64,000 bases of DNA from Pseudoduganella plicata (GTDB lineage Bacteria; Pseudomonadota; Gammaproteobacteria; Burkholderiales; Burkholderiaceae_D): assembly GCF_004421005.1 (NCBI RefSeq), contig NZ_CP038026.1, positions 5,704,001 through 5,768,000 of the forward strand, written 5' to 3'. Both the position numbers and the translations under genes were made by a program. Shown one piece after another: positions 19,097-28,247 of the stretch (position 1 is the stretch's first letter; the number at the start of each line of letters is the position of its first letter). The notes under the pieces are model-generated. The model was not told the DNA's origin and did no database searches. It saw only the letters and a program-made list of their open reading frames with translations.

Positions 19097-19545
19097 TGCC
19101 CGCACGCACACCTTCACGCGCACCGCTTCTCGCGCTCTCCCTGCTGCTGGCGGCGGGCCTGGCGCACGCCACATTGCCGCCGCCGAGCCCGCAGCAGGCC
19201 GCCGCCGCCGCGCAGAAGAAGGCGCAGGCCGATGCACAGGCGCAGCAGGACAAGGAAAAGCTGATCCAGTCGATGGACGGCATCGCGGCCCGCTATCGGG
19301 CACGCGCCGCCAGGGAAGGCTGGACCACGCACCCGCCAGTGGCCGTCGCCGCGCCGTCCGCGGCGCTCAGTGCGCCGGCCGTGGCAACGGGCATGGCACC
19401 ATCGAAGCAGCCGGCTACGGGGCCCGTGCGCAGCGAGAAGCTGGGCACGGCGGCGCCCAGCGCGGACACCAAGGCCCGGCCCACGCAGGCCATGCCGCGC
19501 GGAGCGGACCCCACCGTCAACAAGTCCAGGCACGGGAAACAATGA
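19093..19545 (+). CDS. Periplasmic Ala/Gln-rich protein of unknown function
   Basis: A 150-residue protein with a signal peptide (ends GLAHA, about residue 25), then a helical Ala/Gln/Lys stretch that may form a coiled coil (PQQAAAAAQKKAQADAQAQ) and a Pro/Ala-rich disordered tail. No known domain. Four-base overlaps at both ends place it firmly within the formate dehydrogenase operon. Confidence 0.72.
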   Translation: MMPARTPSRAPLLALSLLLAAGLAHATLPPPSPQQAAAAAQKKAQADAQAQQDKEKLIQSMDGIAARYRARAAREGWTTHPPVAVAAPSAALSAPAVATGMAPSKQPATGPVRSEKLGTAAPSADTKARPTQAMPRGADPTVNKSRHGKQ

Positions 19546-19982
19546 AACTCGGAAGCATGCCGATCGCCGTCATCATGCAGCGGCGCACTCCCACGCACAG
19601 GTGGGCGGACGAATCCTGGGCCGCAGTCGGCATCGTGCGCGATGGCGGCGACCTGGCGCCTGTACAGACGCTGAGCGAAAGCCTTGATCGCGACCATTAC
19701 CTGGTCTCCGGCCTGGAGCTGGAACTGTACCCGGACGAGAACGACGGCTACTTCGAGAATTTCATGGCGCCGGAGTCGAAGGTGTTCGTGCTGTGGCGCA
19801 TGCAGGACGGGCGCGCGATGCCGGTGCGCGCGTCCGTCAGCTACGTCGAGGGCACGCGCATGTTCGACTCGGGCGAGAACGCCGACGGCGTCGCGATGCC
19901 GCCCGAAGTGCAGGCGTGGCTGCAGGCCTATCTGCAGGCCCATTACCAGCCGAAGCCGCGCCGCGGACGGCAGCACGGCTGA
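19542..19982 (+). CDS. DUF3305 domain protein
   Basis: A 146-residue soluble protein with PIAVIMQRRTPTHRWADESWAAVGI near the start, DRDHYLVSGLELELYPDE and the region ENFMAPESKVFVLWRM, the pattern of DUF3305. Members occur next to formate dehydrogenase genes together with DUF3306; their biochemical role is not known, and a part in enzyme maturation is inferred from this linkage. It overlaps the previous gene by 4 bases, and DUF3306 follows after 10. Confidence 0.86.
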   Translation: MKLGSMPIAVIMQRRTPTHRWADESWAAVGIVRDGGDLAPVQTLSESLDRDHYLVSGLELELYPDENDGYFENFMAPESKVFVLWRMQDGRAMPVRASVSYVEGTRMFDSGENADGVAMPPEVQAWLQAYLQAHYQPKPRRGRQHG

Positions 19983-19992
19983 AGGGAGCGCG

Positions 19993-20514
19993 ATGCCGGA
20001 AGGATTCCTGCGCCGCTGGTCGCGGCTGAAGGCGACGGGCGAGCCCGAGGCCGTTCCGGCGCGTCCGGCCGCACCTGCTTCCGCGCCGGTCGCCGTGGGC
20101 GAAGCGGCGCCCCTGCCGACCTTGGCGGACGTGGCGCAGCTGGGGGCGGATGCGGACTTCAGCCGCTTCGTCGCACCCGACGTCGACAGCGCGGTGCGCC
20201 GCCTGGCGCTGAAAAAAATGTTTGCCGATCCGCATTTCAACGCAATCGATGGGCTCGATATCTATATGGGCGACTTTACCAAGGCCGACCCCATCCCGGC
20301 TGCCATGATGGCCGCGCTGCAGCATGCGCGCAGCGTATTCGGTCCCGCAAGCGAGGATGAGGATGCCCGAGCGGTGCGCGATCCGGCCGAACCGCCCGCG
20401 TCCGACCCGGCCGAACCTTCCCAGGCCGATCCGGCGTCGCCCACCCATACCGATCCCGCCGAGCCGGCCGGGACGCCCGCCATTACACCTCACACAGACG
20501 AAACCACCGTATGA
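19993..20514 (+). CDS. DUF3306 domain protein
   Basis: A 173-residue soluble protein. It has FLRRWSRLK at the start, the core LPTLADVAQLGADADFSRFVAPDV...RRLALKKMFADPHFNAIDGLDIYMGDF typical of DUF3306, and a disordered tail of Asp-Pro-Ala repeats (DPAEP-type, at least five). Always seen with DUF3305 and a multi-cluster ferredoxin in formate dehydrogenase loci. GGGAG precedes the ATG; its stop overlaps the next start (ATGA). Confidence 0.86.
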   Translation: MPEGFLRRWSRLKATGEPEAVPARPAAPASAPVAVGEAAPLPTLADVAQLGADADFSRFVAPDVDSAVRRLALKKMFADPHFNAIDGLDIYMGDFTKADPIPAAMMAALQHARSVFGPASEDEDARAVRDPAEPPASDPAEPSQADPASPTHTDPAEPAGTPAITPHTDETTV

Positions 20515-22121
20515 ACGTACCGTTCGACCCCGCCGCAGTGGCCGCCCCGCGACCGCTGGCGGCCACGCTTGCCGCCATGGCTGCCCTCGACGCCTTGCCG
20601 CCTACCGAAGCGCAGGATGCCGTTACCTACCGCTCCGGCGGCAACACGCTGGTCATCGGCCCGGCCGCCGAGGCGCTGCCGCTGGCAGACTACCTGGCGC
20701 GCGGGCTGCGCGTCACCGTGCTGCTGCGCGGCGAAGTCCCCCCGACCGAGCCGCGCACCTATCCGGTCTTTCACGCCAACGCGGTCGCGCTGGTGGGCTG
20801 GCTGGGCGCGTTTGCCGTACGCTGGCAGGAGACTGGCGCCGCGGCGCAGCAGGCCAGCTTCGACCTCGTGCTGGACCTGGGCGACGTGCCGCTGATCGCC
20901 ACCCACCAGCCGCCAAATGGTTATTACGCGCCGGGACCCGATCGGACAGCCCGCCAGGCGGCCGCCGATGCGTTGCTGGAGATGGTGGGCGACTTCGAGA
21001 AGCCCAGGTATTTCAGTTACCGCGAACGGCTGTGCGCCCACAGCCGCAACACGCTGGTGGGCTGCAACGCCTGCGTCGACATCTGCTCGGCAGGTGCCAT
21101 CGCGGGCGCTGGCGACAACATCGCCGTCAATCCCTACCTGTGCGCGGGCTGCGGCGCGTGCACCACCGTCTGCCCGACCGGCGCGCTGACATACGCCTAC
21201 CCAACCGCCACGCAGATGGGGCGCCGCCTGAAAACGGCGCTGCAGGCCTACCGCGCCGAAGGGGGCGTCGATGCCGTCGTCCTGTTCCATGCGGACGACC
21301 GGCCGGCGGACGTGCAGCCCGGAACGATTCCCGTGGCGCTGCATCACGTGGCAGCCACAGGCATCGACCTGTGGCTCGCTGCGCTGGCCTACGGCGCCGC
21401 CGGCGTGGCGGTGCGACTGACGGGTGCGGAGGCGCCGCAGTACGCGGCCGCGCTGGAGCAGCAGATGGCCATCGCGCAGGAGGTCATGGACGGCCTGGGT
21501 TATGCGGGGCCGCACTTCGCACTCGTGCGCGGCGACGGTGCGATGGACTGGCCCGGCGGGCAGGTCCCTGCGCCGGCGGCCACGTTCGACGTGGCCGCGA
21601 CGAAACGCGACACGCTGGAGTACGCGCTGGACCACCTGCACCGGCATGCCCCGATGCAGCCGCAAACGGTATCATTGCCGGCGGGCGCGCCGTTCGGCGC
21701 GATCGCCCTCAATACCGCCGCGTGCACGCTGTGCATGTCCTGCGTGGGCGCCTGCCCCGCATCGGCCCTGCTGGGCGGCGACACGCTGCCGCAGCTGCGC
21801 TTCGTCGAGAAGAACTGCGTGCAGTGCGGCCTGTGCGCCACCACCTGCCCGGAAGACGCCATCCGGCTGGTGCCGCGCATGTCGTTCAAGCCGACCCGCA
21901 ACCAGCCGTTCGTGCTGCACGGTTCGCAACCGTTCCACTGCATCCGCTGCGACAAGCCGTTCGGCACCCTGCAGATGATCGAGACCATGCTGGCGAAGCT
22001 GGGCCGGCACGGCGCCTTCGCGGGCAACCTCGACCGCATGAAGATGTGCGGCGACTGCCGCGTGATCGACATGATGGCGCCACAGGAGGAAATGAAGGTC
22101 ATCCCGTTGCGCCGGATGTGA
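20511..22121 (+). CDS. Multi-cluster 4Fe-4S protein of the formate dehydrogenase locus
   Basis: A 536-residue protein without signal peptide. Four ferredoxin-like Cys motifs are visible: CNACVDICSAGAI, CAGCGACTTVCPTGAL, CTLCMSCVGACPASAL and CVQCGLCATTCPEDAI, plus CIRCDKPFG and CGDC near the end. The N-terminal region resembles none I recognise; the middle contains an HdrA/MvhD-like VDAVVLFHADD segment. It is the last gene of the operon. A cytoplasmic electron donor to enzyme maturation or a second exit for electrons are both possible. Confidence 0.88.
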   Translation: MNVPFDPAAVAAPRPLAATLAAMAALDALPPTEAQDAVTYRSGGNTLVIGPAAEALPLADYLARGLRVTVLLRGEVPPTEPRTYPVFHANAVALVGWLGAFAVRWQETGAAAQQASFDLVLDLGDVPLIATHQPPNGYYAPGPDRTARQAAADALLEMVGDFEKPRYFSYRERLCAHSRNTLVGCNACVDICSAGAIAGAGDNIAVNPYLCAGCGACTTVCPTGALTYAYPTATQMGRRLKTALQAYRAEGGVDAVVLFHADDRPADVQPGTIPVALHHVAATGIDLWLAALAYGAAGVAVRLTGAEAPQYAAALEQQMAIAQEVMDGLGYAGPHFALVRGDGAMDWPGGQVPAPAATFDVAATKRDTLEYALDHLHRHAPMQPQTVSLPAGAPFGAIALNTAACTLCMSCVGACPASALLGGDTLPQLRFVEKNCVQCGLCATTCPEDAIRLVPRMSFKPTRNQPFVLHGSQPFHCIRCDKPFGTLQMIETMLAKLGRHGAFAGNLDRMKMCGDCRVIDMMAPQEEMKVIPLRRM

Positions 22122-22324
22122 TGCGGCGGCGCCCCGCCGCTGCTGTCCCGTTGTTGCCAGGGTCATATCGCGAATCCGGTGTCGCTCAGTGAAGCCGCGC
22201 ACAGTTCACCGTTGTGGCGCGCGGCATACTCGGAACTGTAGGGCGCGACTATCAGACCGTCCGGGGCCCGCCCCGGCAAGGCAAAGACAACCAATGGGAG
22301 GCAATCGTGTGGGGAGCAGAACTG

Positions 22325-22489
22325 ATGCAGAGCAGGGCGGTGGAATACAAGGGCTACGAAATCTGTCTTGGTTCCGTCTACAAGGACGGCGAGCCCTTGT
22401 TCCATTATTACGTGCCGCTGGGTGAGCGGGACGGCGGGGTGGAACAGGGCAAACGCATCATCGACCAGATGGGACGCGAGCGCGACTGA
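22325..22489 (+). CDS. Small conserved-looking protein of unknown function
   Basis: A 54-residue protein (MQSRAVEYKGYEICLG... ending GKRIIDQMGRERD). The YKGYEI and GEPLFHYYVPLGE patterns look like a compact beta-rich fold. Two starts are possible: ATG 22325 with GGGGAG 8 bases before it, or GTG 22307 with GGGAGG at 22296-22301, which adds six residues. It stands alone after the formate dehydrogenase operon. Confidence 0.6.
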   Translation: MQSRAVEYKGYEICLGSVYKDGEPLFHYYVPLGERDGGVEQGKRIIDQMGRERD

Positions 22490-22516
22490 GCGCCTCGGCG
22501 GTTCGCGCCGTCCGCG

Positions 22517-23371
22517 TCAGCGGAACACGTCCTGCCGCACCCATTTCGTCAACACCCATTTTTCGCCTGCGCCCACCGGCGCGCCGCCGTGCAGCGTGGC
22601 TTCGTCCAGCTGGCCTTCTTCGTTCATGTATTCGAAATAGACCGCCGCGCCTTTCTTCGGCACGACGGACAGGCCAAGTTTCGGGAACACGGTGTCGCCC
22701 GCATCCTCGACGTCGTTCAGGTAGACGATCAAGGTGGCGATGCGCTGGCCGCCGCGCCGCAGCGTGGCCGCGAAACCGGGACTGTTCGGATCGAAGTAGT
22801 CCGGATGCGGCTTGTACTCGGCGCCCACGCCGTAGTGCAGCACGTGCAGCGCTTCGCCATGTTCGACCGGAGTGTTGGTGATCTGCGCGATGCGCCGGTT
22901 CAGTCGTCGCAGCAGCGCGTTGTCGCCCTCGGGCAGGAACGCGCCGCGGCTGGTGCGGGTGTCGCGCACCTGGTTCTCGCCCGTGGCGGGGCTGAGCGTG
23001 GCGGACGGAGCAAGGCGGTCGCGGGCCAGCGCAACGACGGCGTCGCACTCGTCATCGGACAGCACGTTGTCCAGCACCGCCACGACCGGCTGGTCCAGGC
23101 GCATCACGACGCGTACGTCGCGGTCGCCCGTACGGATCAGGTTGCCCTGGTGACGGATGCGCGGCGTGCCGTAGCGGTAAGGTGCCCGTTCGGCGGCCGG
23201 CAGGCCGGTGCGGCGGCGGGCAATGCGTTCGCCGATGACCTGCTCGGCATACGCCGGGTCGTAATTGGCCGCGACCATCGCCGCCAGGATGTCGGCCGGC
23301 CGGCAGTCCCTGTCGACGCTGGCGTCGAGCCACCGGTCCCATTCGTCCGGCATGTGCTTGTATTTTTCCAT
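22517..23371 (-). CDS. 2OG-Fe(II) oxygenase, prolyl 4-hydroxylase family
   Basis: A 284-residue enzyme with a P4Hc-type double-stranded beta-helix domain in the C-terminal two thirds. The iron triad is visible as His and Asp in YKPHPDYFD and His in TLHGGAPV; the 2-oxoglutarate-binding Lys is in EKWVLTKWVR. GQRIATLIVYLNDVEDAGDTVFP is the family core. The N-terminal 90 residues are a helical extension common in bacterial members. The target may be a protein prolyl or other side chain; it cannot be told. Converges on the small gene before it. Confidence 0.9.
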   Translation of the reverse strand: MEKYKHMPDEWDRWLDASVDRDCRPADILAAMVAANYDPAYAEQVIGERIARRRTGLPAAERAPYRYGTPRIRHQGNLIRTGDRDVRVVMRLDQPVVAVLDNVLSDDECDAVVALARDRLAPSATLSPATGENQVRDTRTSRGAFLPEGDNALLRRLNRRIAQITNTPVEHGEALHVLHYGVGAEYKPHPDYFDPNSPGFAATLRRGGQRIATLIVYLNDVEDAGDTVFPKLGLSVVPKKGAAVYFEYMNEEGQLDEATLHGGAPVGAGEKWVLTKWVRQDVFR

Positions 23372-23700
23372 GGCCGCGCAGTATACCTGTGCTTTGCGGT
23401 CGCTGCAGGCGGGCTGTCCTGCGGAGCGGGCGCGGCGGGAACGATCGGTACCTTTGGGACCTGCCGCACCGTGACCTGCCGGCGCACGACCTGGGTGGTA
23501 AGGCCCGGCGCGGCGGTTCGGGACGTGGCGGCCTGGGAAACATGGAGCGGCTTTCGAATGAGGGCGAGTGTGGCGAAAATGCGGCTGACTGTCGTTTTTG
23601 CAAGGCTGTCAGCTCTACTATGTAGGGAAGGGGCGCGGAAGTGGCTATAATTCCCCGAGACAATCCGCAAAAGGACGGCCGGAGGCGTTCGCTGACCGCT
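23372..23700. other. Intergenic region without recognisable gene
   Basis: About 330 bases between divergent genes. No reading frame with convincing coding character and good ribosome site was found. It must hold the promoters of the oxygenase and of the receptor operon; the latter may lie in the slightly AT-richer part near 23560-23660. Confidence 0.5.
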
Positions 23701-25668
23701 ATGCACATCACGAGACTACGTCCGCTGGCCCGTGCGGCTGCCATCGCAGCGGGTCTTGCCATGTCCGGCGCGTTCGCCGGCGAGCCGGCCGCGCCGTACC
23801 CGCAGGCGGACGGCCAGAGCTACGACATCGCCGATATGTCGCTGGAGCAGCTCAATAACGTCGTCATCACGTCCGTCTCGCGCCAGGAGGAGCGGCTGGC
23901 CAATGCCTCCGCCTCGATCTTCATCATCGGTGCCACCGACATCCGCCGCAGTGGGGCGCGCTCGCTGCCCGAAGCACTGCGTCTGGCGCCCAACCTGCAG
24001 GTGGCGCGCCAGAATGCGCGCGACTATGCCATCACGGCGCGCGGCTTCAACGGAACGTTTTCCAACAAGCTGCTGGTGCTGATCGACGGCCGCAGCGTCT
24101 ATTCGCCGCTGTTCTCGGGCGTGTTCTGGGACACGCCCGACGTCGTCATGGAGGACATCGACCGGATCGAAGTCATCAGTGGCCCCGGCGCCACCATCTG
24201 GGGCGGCAACGCCGTCAATGGCGTCATCAATATCATCACGCGCTCGGCCAAGGATACACAGGGCGGACTGGCGACATTGGCCGCCGGCAGCCAGGACCGC
24301 GATGCCACGGTGCGCTACGGCGGCACGTTGCAGAGCGGTGGGCACTATCGCGCTTACGGCCGCGTGGTGGACGTGGACGACAGCGAACGGGCCGGCGGCA
24401 TGGCCGACGGCAACGGCCTGCGCCGCCGCCAGGCGGGCTTTCGGGCCGACTGGGACCGGCCACTCGGCGGCCTGACGGTCTCCGGCGACTACTATGCGAC
24501 GGACCTGGCGCAGCCGGGCCGCGCGGACGCCACGCTGTCGGGCGCCAACCTGATCGCGCGCGTGACGCGCAAGCTGTCGGACGACTCGGACCTGCGCGTG
24601 CAGCTGGTGCTCGATCACGTCGAGCGCAACCAGCCATTGGCGTTCATCGAGCGGCTCGACGTGGTGGACCTGGACGCGCAGCACAGCATGCGCGTCGGCG
24701 GGCGCCACAACGTCACCTGGGGTGGCGGCTACCGCTATGCGAACGACCGGATGACGCCCAGCCTCGTCTACGGCTTCGTGCCGGCGGACCGCTCGCTGCA
24801 CTGGGCCAACCTGTTTGCCCAGGACGAGTGGGCGCTGCACGACGACCTGCGCCTGACGGTGGGCGCCAAGGTGGAGCACAACAACTACACGGGGGCGGAG
24901 TACCTGCCCAACGTGCGGCTGGCGTGGCAGCCGGCGCCCGGGCACCTGCTGTGGAGCAGCCTGTCGCGCACCGTGCGCGCGCCGTCGCGGATCGACCGGG
25001 ACTATCACACGCCCGCCGTGCCCGTCATCGTCGCCAACGTGCCGCGCTACGGTATCGGTGGCGGTCCGGACTTCCAGTCCGAGACGGCACGGGTGGCGGA
25101 GCTGGGCTACCGCATCCAGCCGTCGGCCGACTGGTCGTATTCGGCCACGCTGTTCTATGCCGACTACGGCCGGCTGCGCACGCAGGAGCCGAACGTCAAC
25201 GGTCCGGCCTACAGCGGCCTGCTGGAAGTGGCCAATGGGGCCGCGGGCACCAACCGCGGTATCGAGATGTGGGCACGCTGGCAGCCCATGCCGACTTGGC
25301 GCCTCAACGGCGGCCTGGTCCTGCAGCGGCTGCGCACGCACCTGAACGAGGGCAGCGGCGACAGCGGCGGCGCGCTGGGCGTGGCCACCAGCGACCCGAA
25401 TCACCAGTGGCAGCTGCGGTCGTCGCACGACCTGCCGCGCGACATGCAGCTGGACTGGACCTTGCGCTACACGGGCGCGCTGGCACGGCCGGCGGTGCCG
25501 TCGTACTACGAGCTGGACACCCAATGGCTGTGGAAGGCGCGCCGCAATCTCGACGTGGCGTTGATCGGCCAGAACCTGCTGCACCGTTACCACGCCGAGT
25601 TCGGCGCGGCGCCGAACCGCAGCGTGGTCCAGCGCAGCGTCGTCCTCAAGCTGACGGTGCGATTCTGA
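23701..25668 (+). CDS. TonB-dependent receptor-like outer membrane protein
   Basis: A 655-residue protein with a signal peptide (ends AFAGEPA, about residue 25), then DMSLEQLNNVVITSVSRQEE, a plug domain (NASASIFIIGATDIRRSG, ITARGFNG, LVLIDGRSVYSPL, IEVISGPGATIWGGNAVNGVINIITR) and a beta-barrel ending in VVLKLTVRF with the terminal Phe of outer-membrane barrels. It is short for an iron receptor. The ATG at 23701 is preceded by GGAGG about 15 bases upstream. It is 2 bases from the YfiR gene, so both make one operon with the kinase. A sensing role is inferred from that. Confidence 0.9.
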   Translation: MHITRLRPLARAAAIAAGLAMSGAFAGEPAAPYPQADGQSYDIADMSLEQLNNVVITSVSRQEERLANASASIFIIGATDIRRSGARSLPEALRLAPNLQVARQNARDYAITARGFNGTFSNKLLVLIDGRSVYSPLFSGVFWDTPDVVMEDIDRIEVISGPGATIWGGNAVNGVINIITRSAKDTQGGLATLAAGSQDRDATVRYGGTLQSGGHYRAYGRVVDVDDSERAGGMADGNGLRRRQAGFRADWDRPLGGLTVSGDYYATDLAQPGRADATLSGANLIARVTRKLSDDSDLRVQLVLDHVERNQPLAFIERLDVVDLDAQHSMRVGGRHNVTWGGGYRYANDRMTPSLVYGFVPADRSLHWANLFAQDEWALHDDLRLTVGAKVEHNNYTGAEYLPNVRLAWQPAPGHLLWSSLSRTVRAPSRIDRDYHTPAVPVIVANVPRYGIGGGPDFQSETARVAELGYRIQPSADWSYSATLFYADYGRLRTQEPNVNGPAYSGLLEVANGAAGTNRGIEMWARWQPMPTWRLNGGLVLQRLRTHLNEGSGDSGGALGVATSDPNHQWQLRSSHDLPRDMQLDWTLRYTGALARPAVPSYYELDTQWLWKARRNLDVALIGQNLLHRYHAEFGAAPNRSVVQRSVVLKLTVRF

Positions 25669-25670
25669 TC

Positions 25671-26291
25671 ATGATCGCGGACCGCAAAGAATCCGTACCC
25701 AAGCGCCGGTCGCCATTGCGGGCGCCCTGGTTGCCGGCGTCGGTGCCGCTGCTTGCGGCGTTGCTGGTGGGGACCGCCTGCGGCCCCGCCACCGCCGCGC
25801 AGCAGGCGCCCGCCGCCGGATCGGCGCCGTCCGGACCGAATCTGGAGCGCAGCGTCAAGGCGGCCTATCTGTTCAAGTTCCTCGGGTACGTCGAGTTCCC
25901 CGCCGACCCGGGCGCCGCGCTCGTGGTAGGCGTGATGGCGGCGGACGACGTGGCCGCCGAAGTGACGCGGCTGACGGCCGGGCGCAACGTCAACGGCCGT
26001 CCCGTTGCCGTGCGTACGCTGCGCGATGGCGATCCCACGACAGGCCTGCAGATGCTGTTTGTCGGCGCCGGCACCGAGCGGCCCGTGCAGACGCTGCGCG
26101 CCGCGGCGCAGAACGGCGTGCTGACGGTGACGGACGACGAGAACGGCCTGCAGCAGGGCGCCATCATCAATTTCCGGCTGGTGGAAGACCGGCTCCGCTT
26201 CGAGGTGTCGCTGCCGGCGGCCGAGCGCAGCAACCTGAAGCTCAGTTCGCGCCTGTTGTCCGTCGCCTATCACGTCCAGAAGGGGAACTGA
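25671..26291 (+). CDS. YfiR family periplasmic protein
   Basis: A 206-residue protein with a hydrophobic export segment (about residues 20-43) and the YfiR (DUF4154) core: LERSVKAAYLFKFLGYVEFPAD, VVGVMAADDVAAE, QMLFVGAG, and the C-terminal GAIINFRLVEDRLRFEVSLPAAERSNLKLSSRLLSVAYHV. In Pseudomonas YfiR binds the periplasmic domain of the diguanylate cyclase YfiN and keeps it off. Here the next gene codes for a kinase with a CHASE8-like sensor, so YfiR probably controls that kinase. It begins 2 bases after the receptor stop. Confidence 0.9.
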   Translation: MIADRKESVPKRRSPLRAPWLPASVPLLAALLVGTACGPATAAQQAPAAGSAPSGPNLERSVKAAYLFKFLGYVEFPADPGAALVVGVMAADDVAAEVTRLTAGRNVNGRPVAVRTLRDGDPTTGLQMLFVGAGTERPVQTLRAAAQNGVLTVTDDENGLQQGAIINFRLVEDRLRFEVSLPAAERSNLKLSSRLLSVAYHVQKGN

Positions 26292-28202
26292 GTGTTCGGC
26301 ATGCGCAAGCCCGATACGGTGCGAGCCAAGCTGATCGTCATGGCGCTGGCAACGACGTTCGCGGCGCTCGTGACGACGTCCGTCAGCATGCTCGTGTACG
26401 ACCTGACGACGTTCCAGCAGAACTGGGTGGAGGACCTGACGACGCAGGCGGAATTCGTCGCCACCGTTTCGGCGCCTGCCGTCAGTTTCAACGACCCCGT
26501 CGTCGCCCGCCAGAACCTCGCGCTGCTGCGCGTGCGGCCGCAGATCCAGGCCGGCGCCATTTATGGCGTCAACGGCGTGATGTTCGCATCGTATGCGCTG
26601 TCGGCACGCAATTCAGCCGTCTTTCCGGCCCGGCCCGGCGCCATCGGCCATGCGGTCGAAGGCGGGCGCATGGTCGTGTTCCACCCCATTATCGAGAATG
26701 GCGAACGGGTAGGCACCGTCTACCTCAGCGCCAGCTACCGGCTGCTGGACCGCCTGGTCAGCTACGCCATCATCCTGGGCGCCGTGATGGTGGCCAGCCT
26801 GCTGCTGGCGGCGATGGTGGCCAGCCGTCTGCAGCTGGGCATCACGCGGCCGCTGGAAGCCGTGACCGACGTCGCGCGCGCCGTCATGCAGAAACGCGAT
26901 TTCTCGCTGCGCGTGCGCGAGCGCGCCAGCGGCGAGATCGGCACGCTGGTCGATGCGTTCAACAATATGCTTGCCGAGGTGGAGCGCCGCGCCCACGCGC
27001 TGCAGGAAGCCAACCGCACGCTGGAGCACGAGATGACGGTGCGCCAGGGAGCGGAGCGCGCGCTGCTGCTGGCGGACCGGCGCAAGGACGAATTCCTCGC
27101 CACCCTGGCGCACGAGCTGCGCAACCCGCTGGCGCCGATCCGCACGGGGCTGGACATCATGCGCCTGAACCGCAACGATGCCGGCGCCACCGAGCGGGCC
27201 CGCGGCGTGATGGAACGCCAGCTCAAGCAGATGGTGCGCCTGGTCGACGATCTGCTGGACGTCTCGCGCATCAACACGGGCAAGCTGACGATCCGCCACG
27301 ATCCCGTGGAGCTGCACTCGGTGGTGGCCAACGCGCTGGAAATCGCGCGGCCGTACATCGACGCGCTGGGCCACACGATCTCGGTAACCTTGCCGGACGA
27401 GCCGATGCACGTGTTCGGCGACGCCACCCGGCTGGCGCAGGTGCTGTCGAACCTGCTGAACAACGCGGCCAAATATACCGACCGCGGGGGACGGCTGACG
27501 CTGACGGCCGATGTAGGCGCGGACGGCCAGCTGCACATCCGCGTAGCCGACAACGGCATCGGCATCGCGCCGGCGATGCTGGGGCAGATCTTCGACATGT
27601 TCGTGCAGGCCGATTCGTCGCTGGAGCGCACGTCGGCCGGCCTTGGCGTTGGACTGTCGCTGGCGCGCCGGCTGGTCGAACTGCACGGCGGCGCCATCGA
27701 GGCGCACAGCCCGGGGCCGGGCATGGGCAGCGAATTCGTCGTGACAATGCCCGTCATGCAGGGGGTGCAGGGGACGGCACCGCGCGAGGCGGCCCAGCCG
27801 GCGCAAGGCACGCCGTACCGTATCCTGCTGGCCGACGACAACGTCGACTTCGTCAACGCCATCGGCGCGCTGCTGCGCACGATGGGCCACACGGTGCACA
27901 TCTGCCACGACGGCACCCAGGCGCTGGCGGCCGCCGAGGCCTTCGCGCCGGATTTCGCATTCCTCGATATCGGCCTGCCGTACCTGAACGGTTACGACCT
28001 GGCGCGCGCGCTGCGTGCGCTGCCCGGTCTGGCGCGGACCGTGCTGGTCGCCGTCACGGGCTGGGGCCAGCAGAAGGACCGCGACATGGCGTTCGAGGCC
28101 GGCTTCGTCGAGCACCTCGTCAAGCCGGTCAGCGTCGAGCAGATCCTGGCGATACTGGCCGAGCGGCGGCCAGGGGCGCTGGTGGCAGCGACTTCGCACT
28201 GA
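26292..28202 (+). CDS. Hybrid sensor histidine kinase with CHASE8-like sensor, HAMP and receiver
   Basis: A 636-residue inner-membrane kinase. A first transmembrane span (about 15-36) and a periplasmic CHASE8-like domain (residues about 40-150, TTFQQNWVEDLTTQAEFVA...) are followed by a second span (about 155-178), HAMP, HisKA with phospho-acceptor His274 in LAHELRNPL, a complete HATPase (NLLNNAAKYT, DNGIGI, GLGVGLSLARRLVE) and a C-terminal receiver with Asp559 (FLDIGLPY) and conserved Lys in LVKP. CHASE8 is the sensor of YfiN, the normal YfiR partner. GTG starts directly after the yfiR stop codon; ATG 26301 is an alternative. No separate output protein is adjacent. Confidence 0.92.
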   Translation: MFGMRKPDTVRAKLIVMALATTFAALVTTSVSMLVYDLTTFQQNWVEDLTTQAEFVATVSAPAVSFNDPVVARQNLALLRVRPQIQAGAIYGVNGVMFASYALSARNSAVFPARPGAIGHAVEGGRMVVFHPIIENGERVGTVYLSASYRLLDRLVSYAIILGAVMVASLLLAAMVASRLQLGITRPLEAVTDVARAVMQKRDFSLRVRERASGEIGTLVDAFNNMLAEVERRAHALQEANRTLEHEMTVRQGAERALLLADRRKDEFLATLAHELRNPLAPIRTGLDIMRLNRNDAGATERARGVMERQLKQMVRLVDDLLDVSRINTGKLTIRHDPVELHSVVANALEIARPYIDALGHTISVTLPDEPMHVFGDATRLAQVLSNLLNNAAKYTDRGGRLTLTADVGADGQLHIRVADNGIGIAPAMLGQIFDMFVQADSSLERTSAGLGVGLSLARRLVELHGGAIEAHSPGPGMGSEFVVTMPVMQGVQGTAPREAAQPAQGTPYRILLADDNVDFVNAIGALLRTMGHTVHICHDGTQALAAAEAFAPDFAFLDIGLPYLNGYDLARALRALPGLARTVLVAVTGWGQQKDRDMAFEAGFVEHLVKPVSVEQILAILAERRPGALVAATSH

Positions 28203-28247
28203 CTGGGCCTACCTCCGGCCGACGTGCTGTTCCCCCGCCTGCGCACC

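Noticed and set aside
22122..22324. Possible terminator GCGGCGG...CCGCCGC after the 4Fe-4S gene
   Set aside because: The stem is GC-only without a T run and such short GC matches are frequent here by chance.
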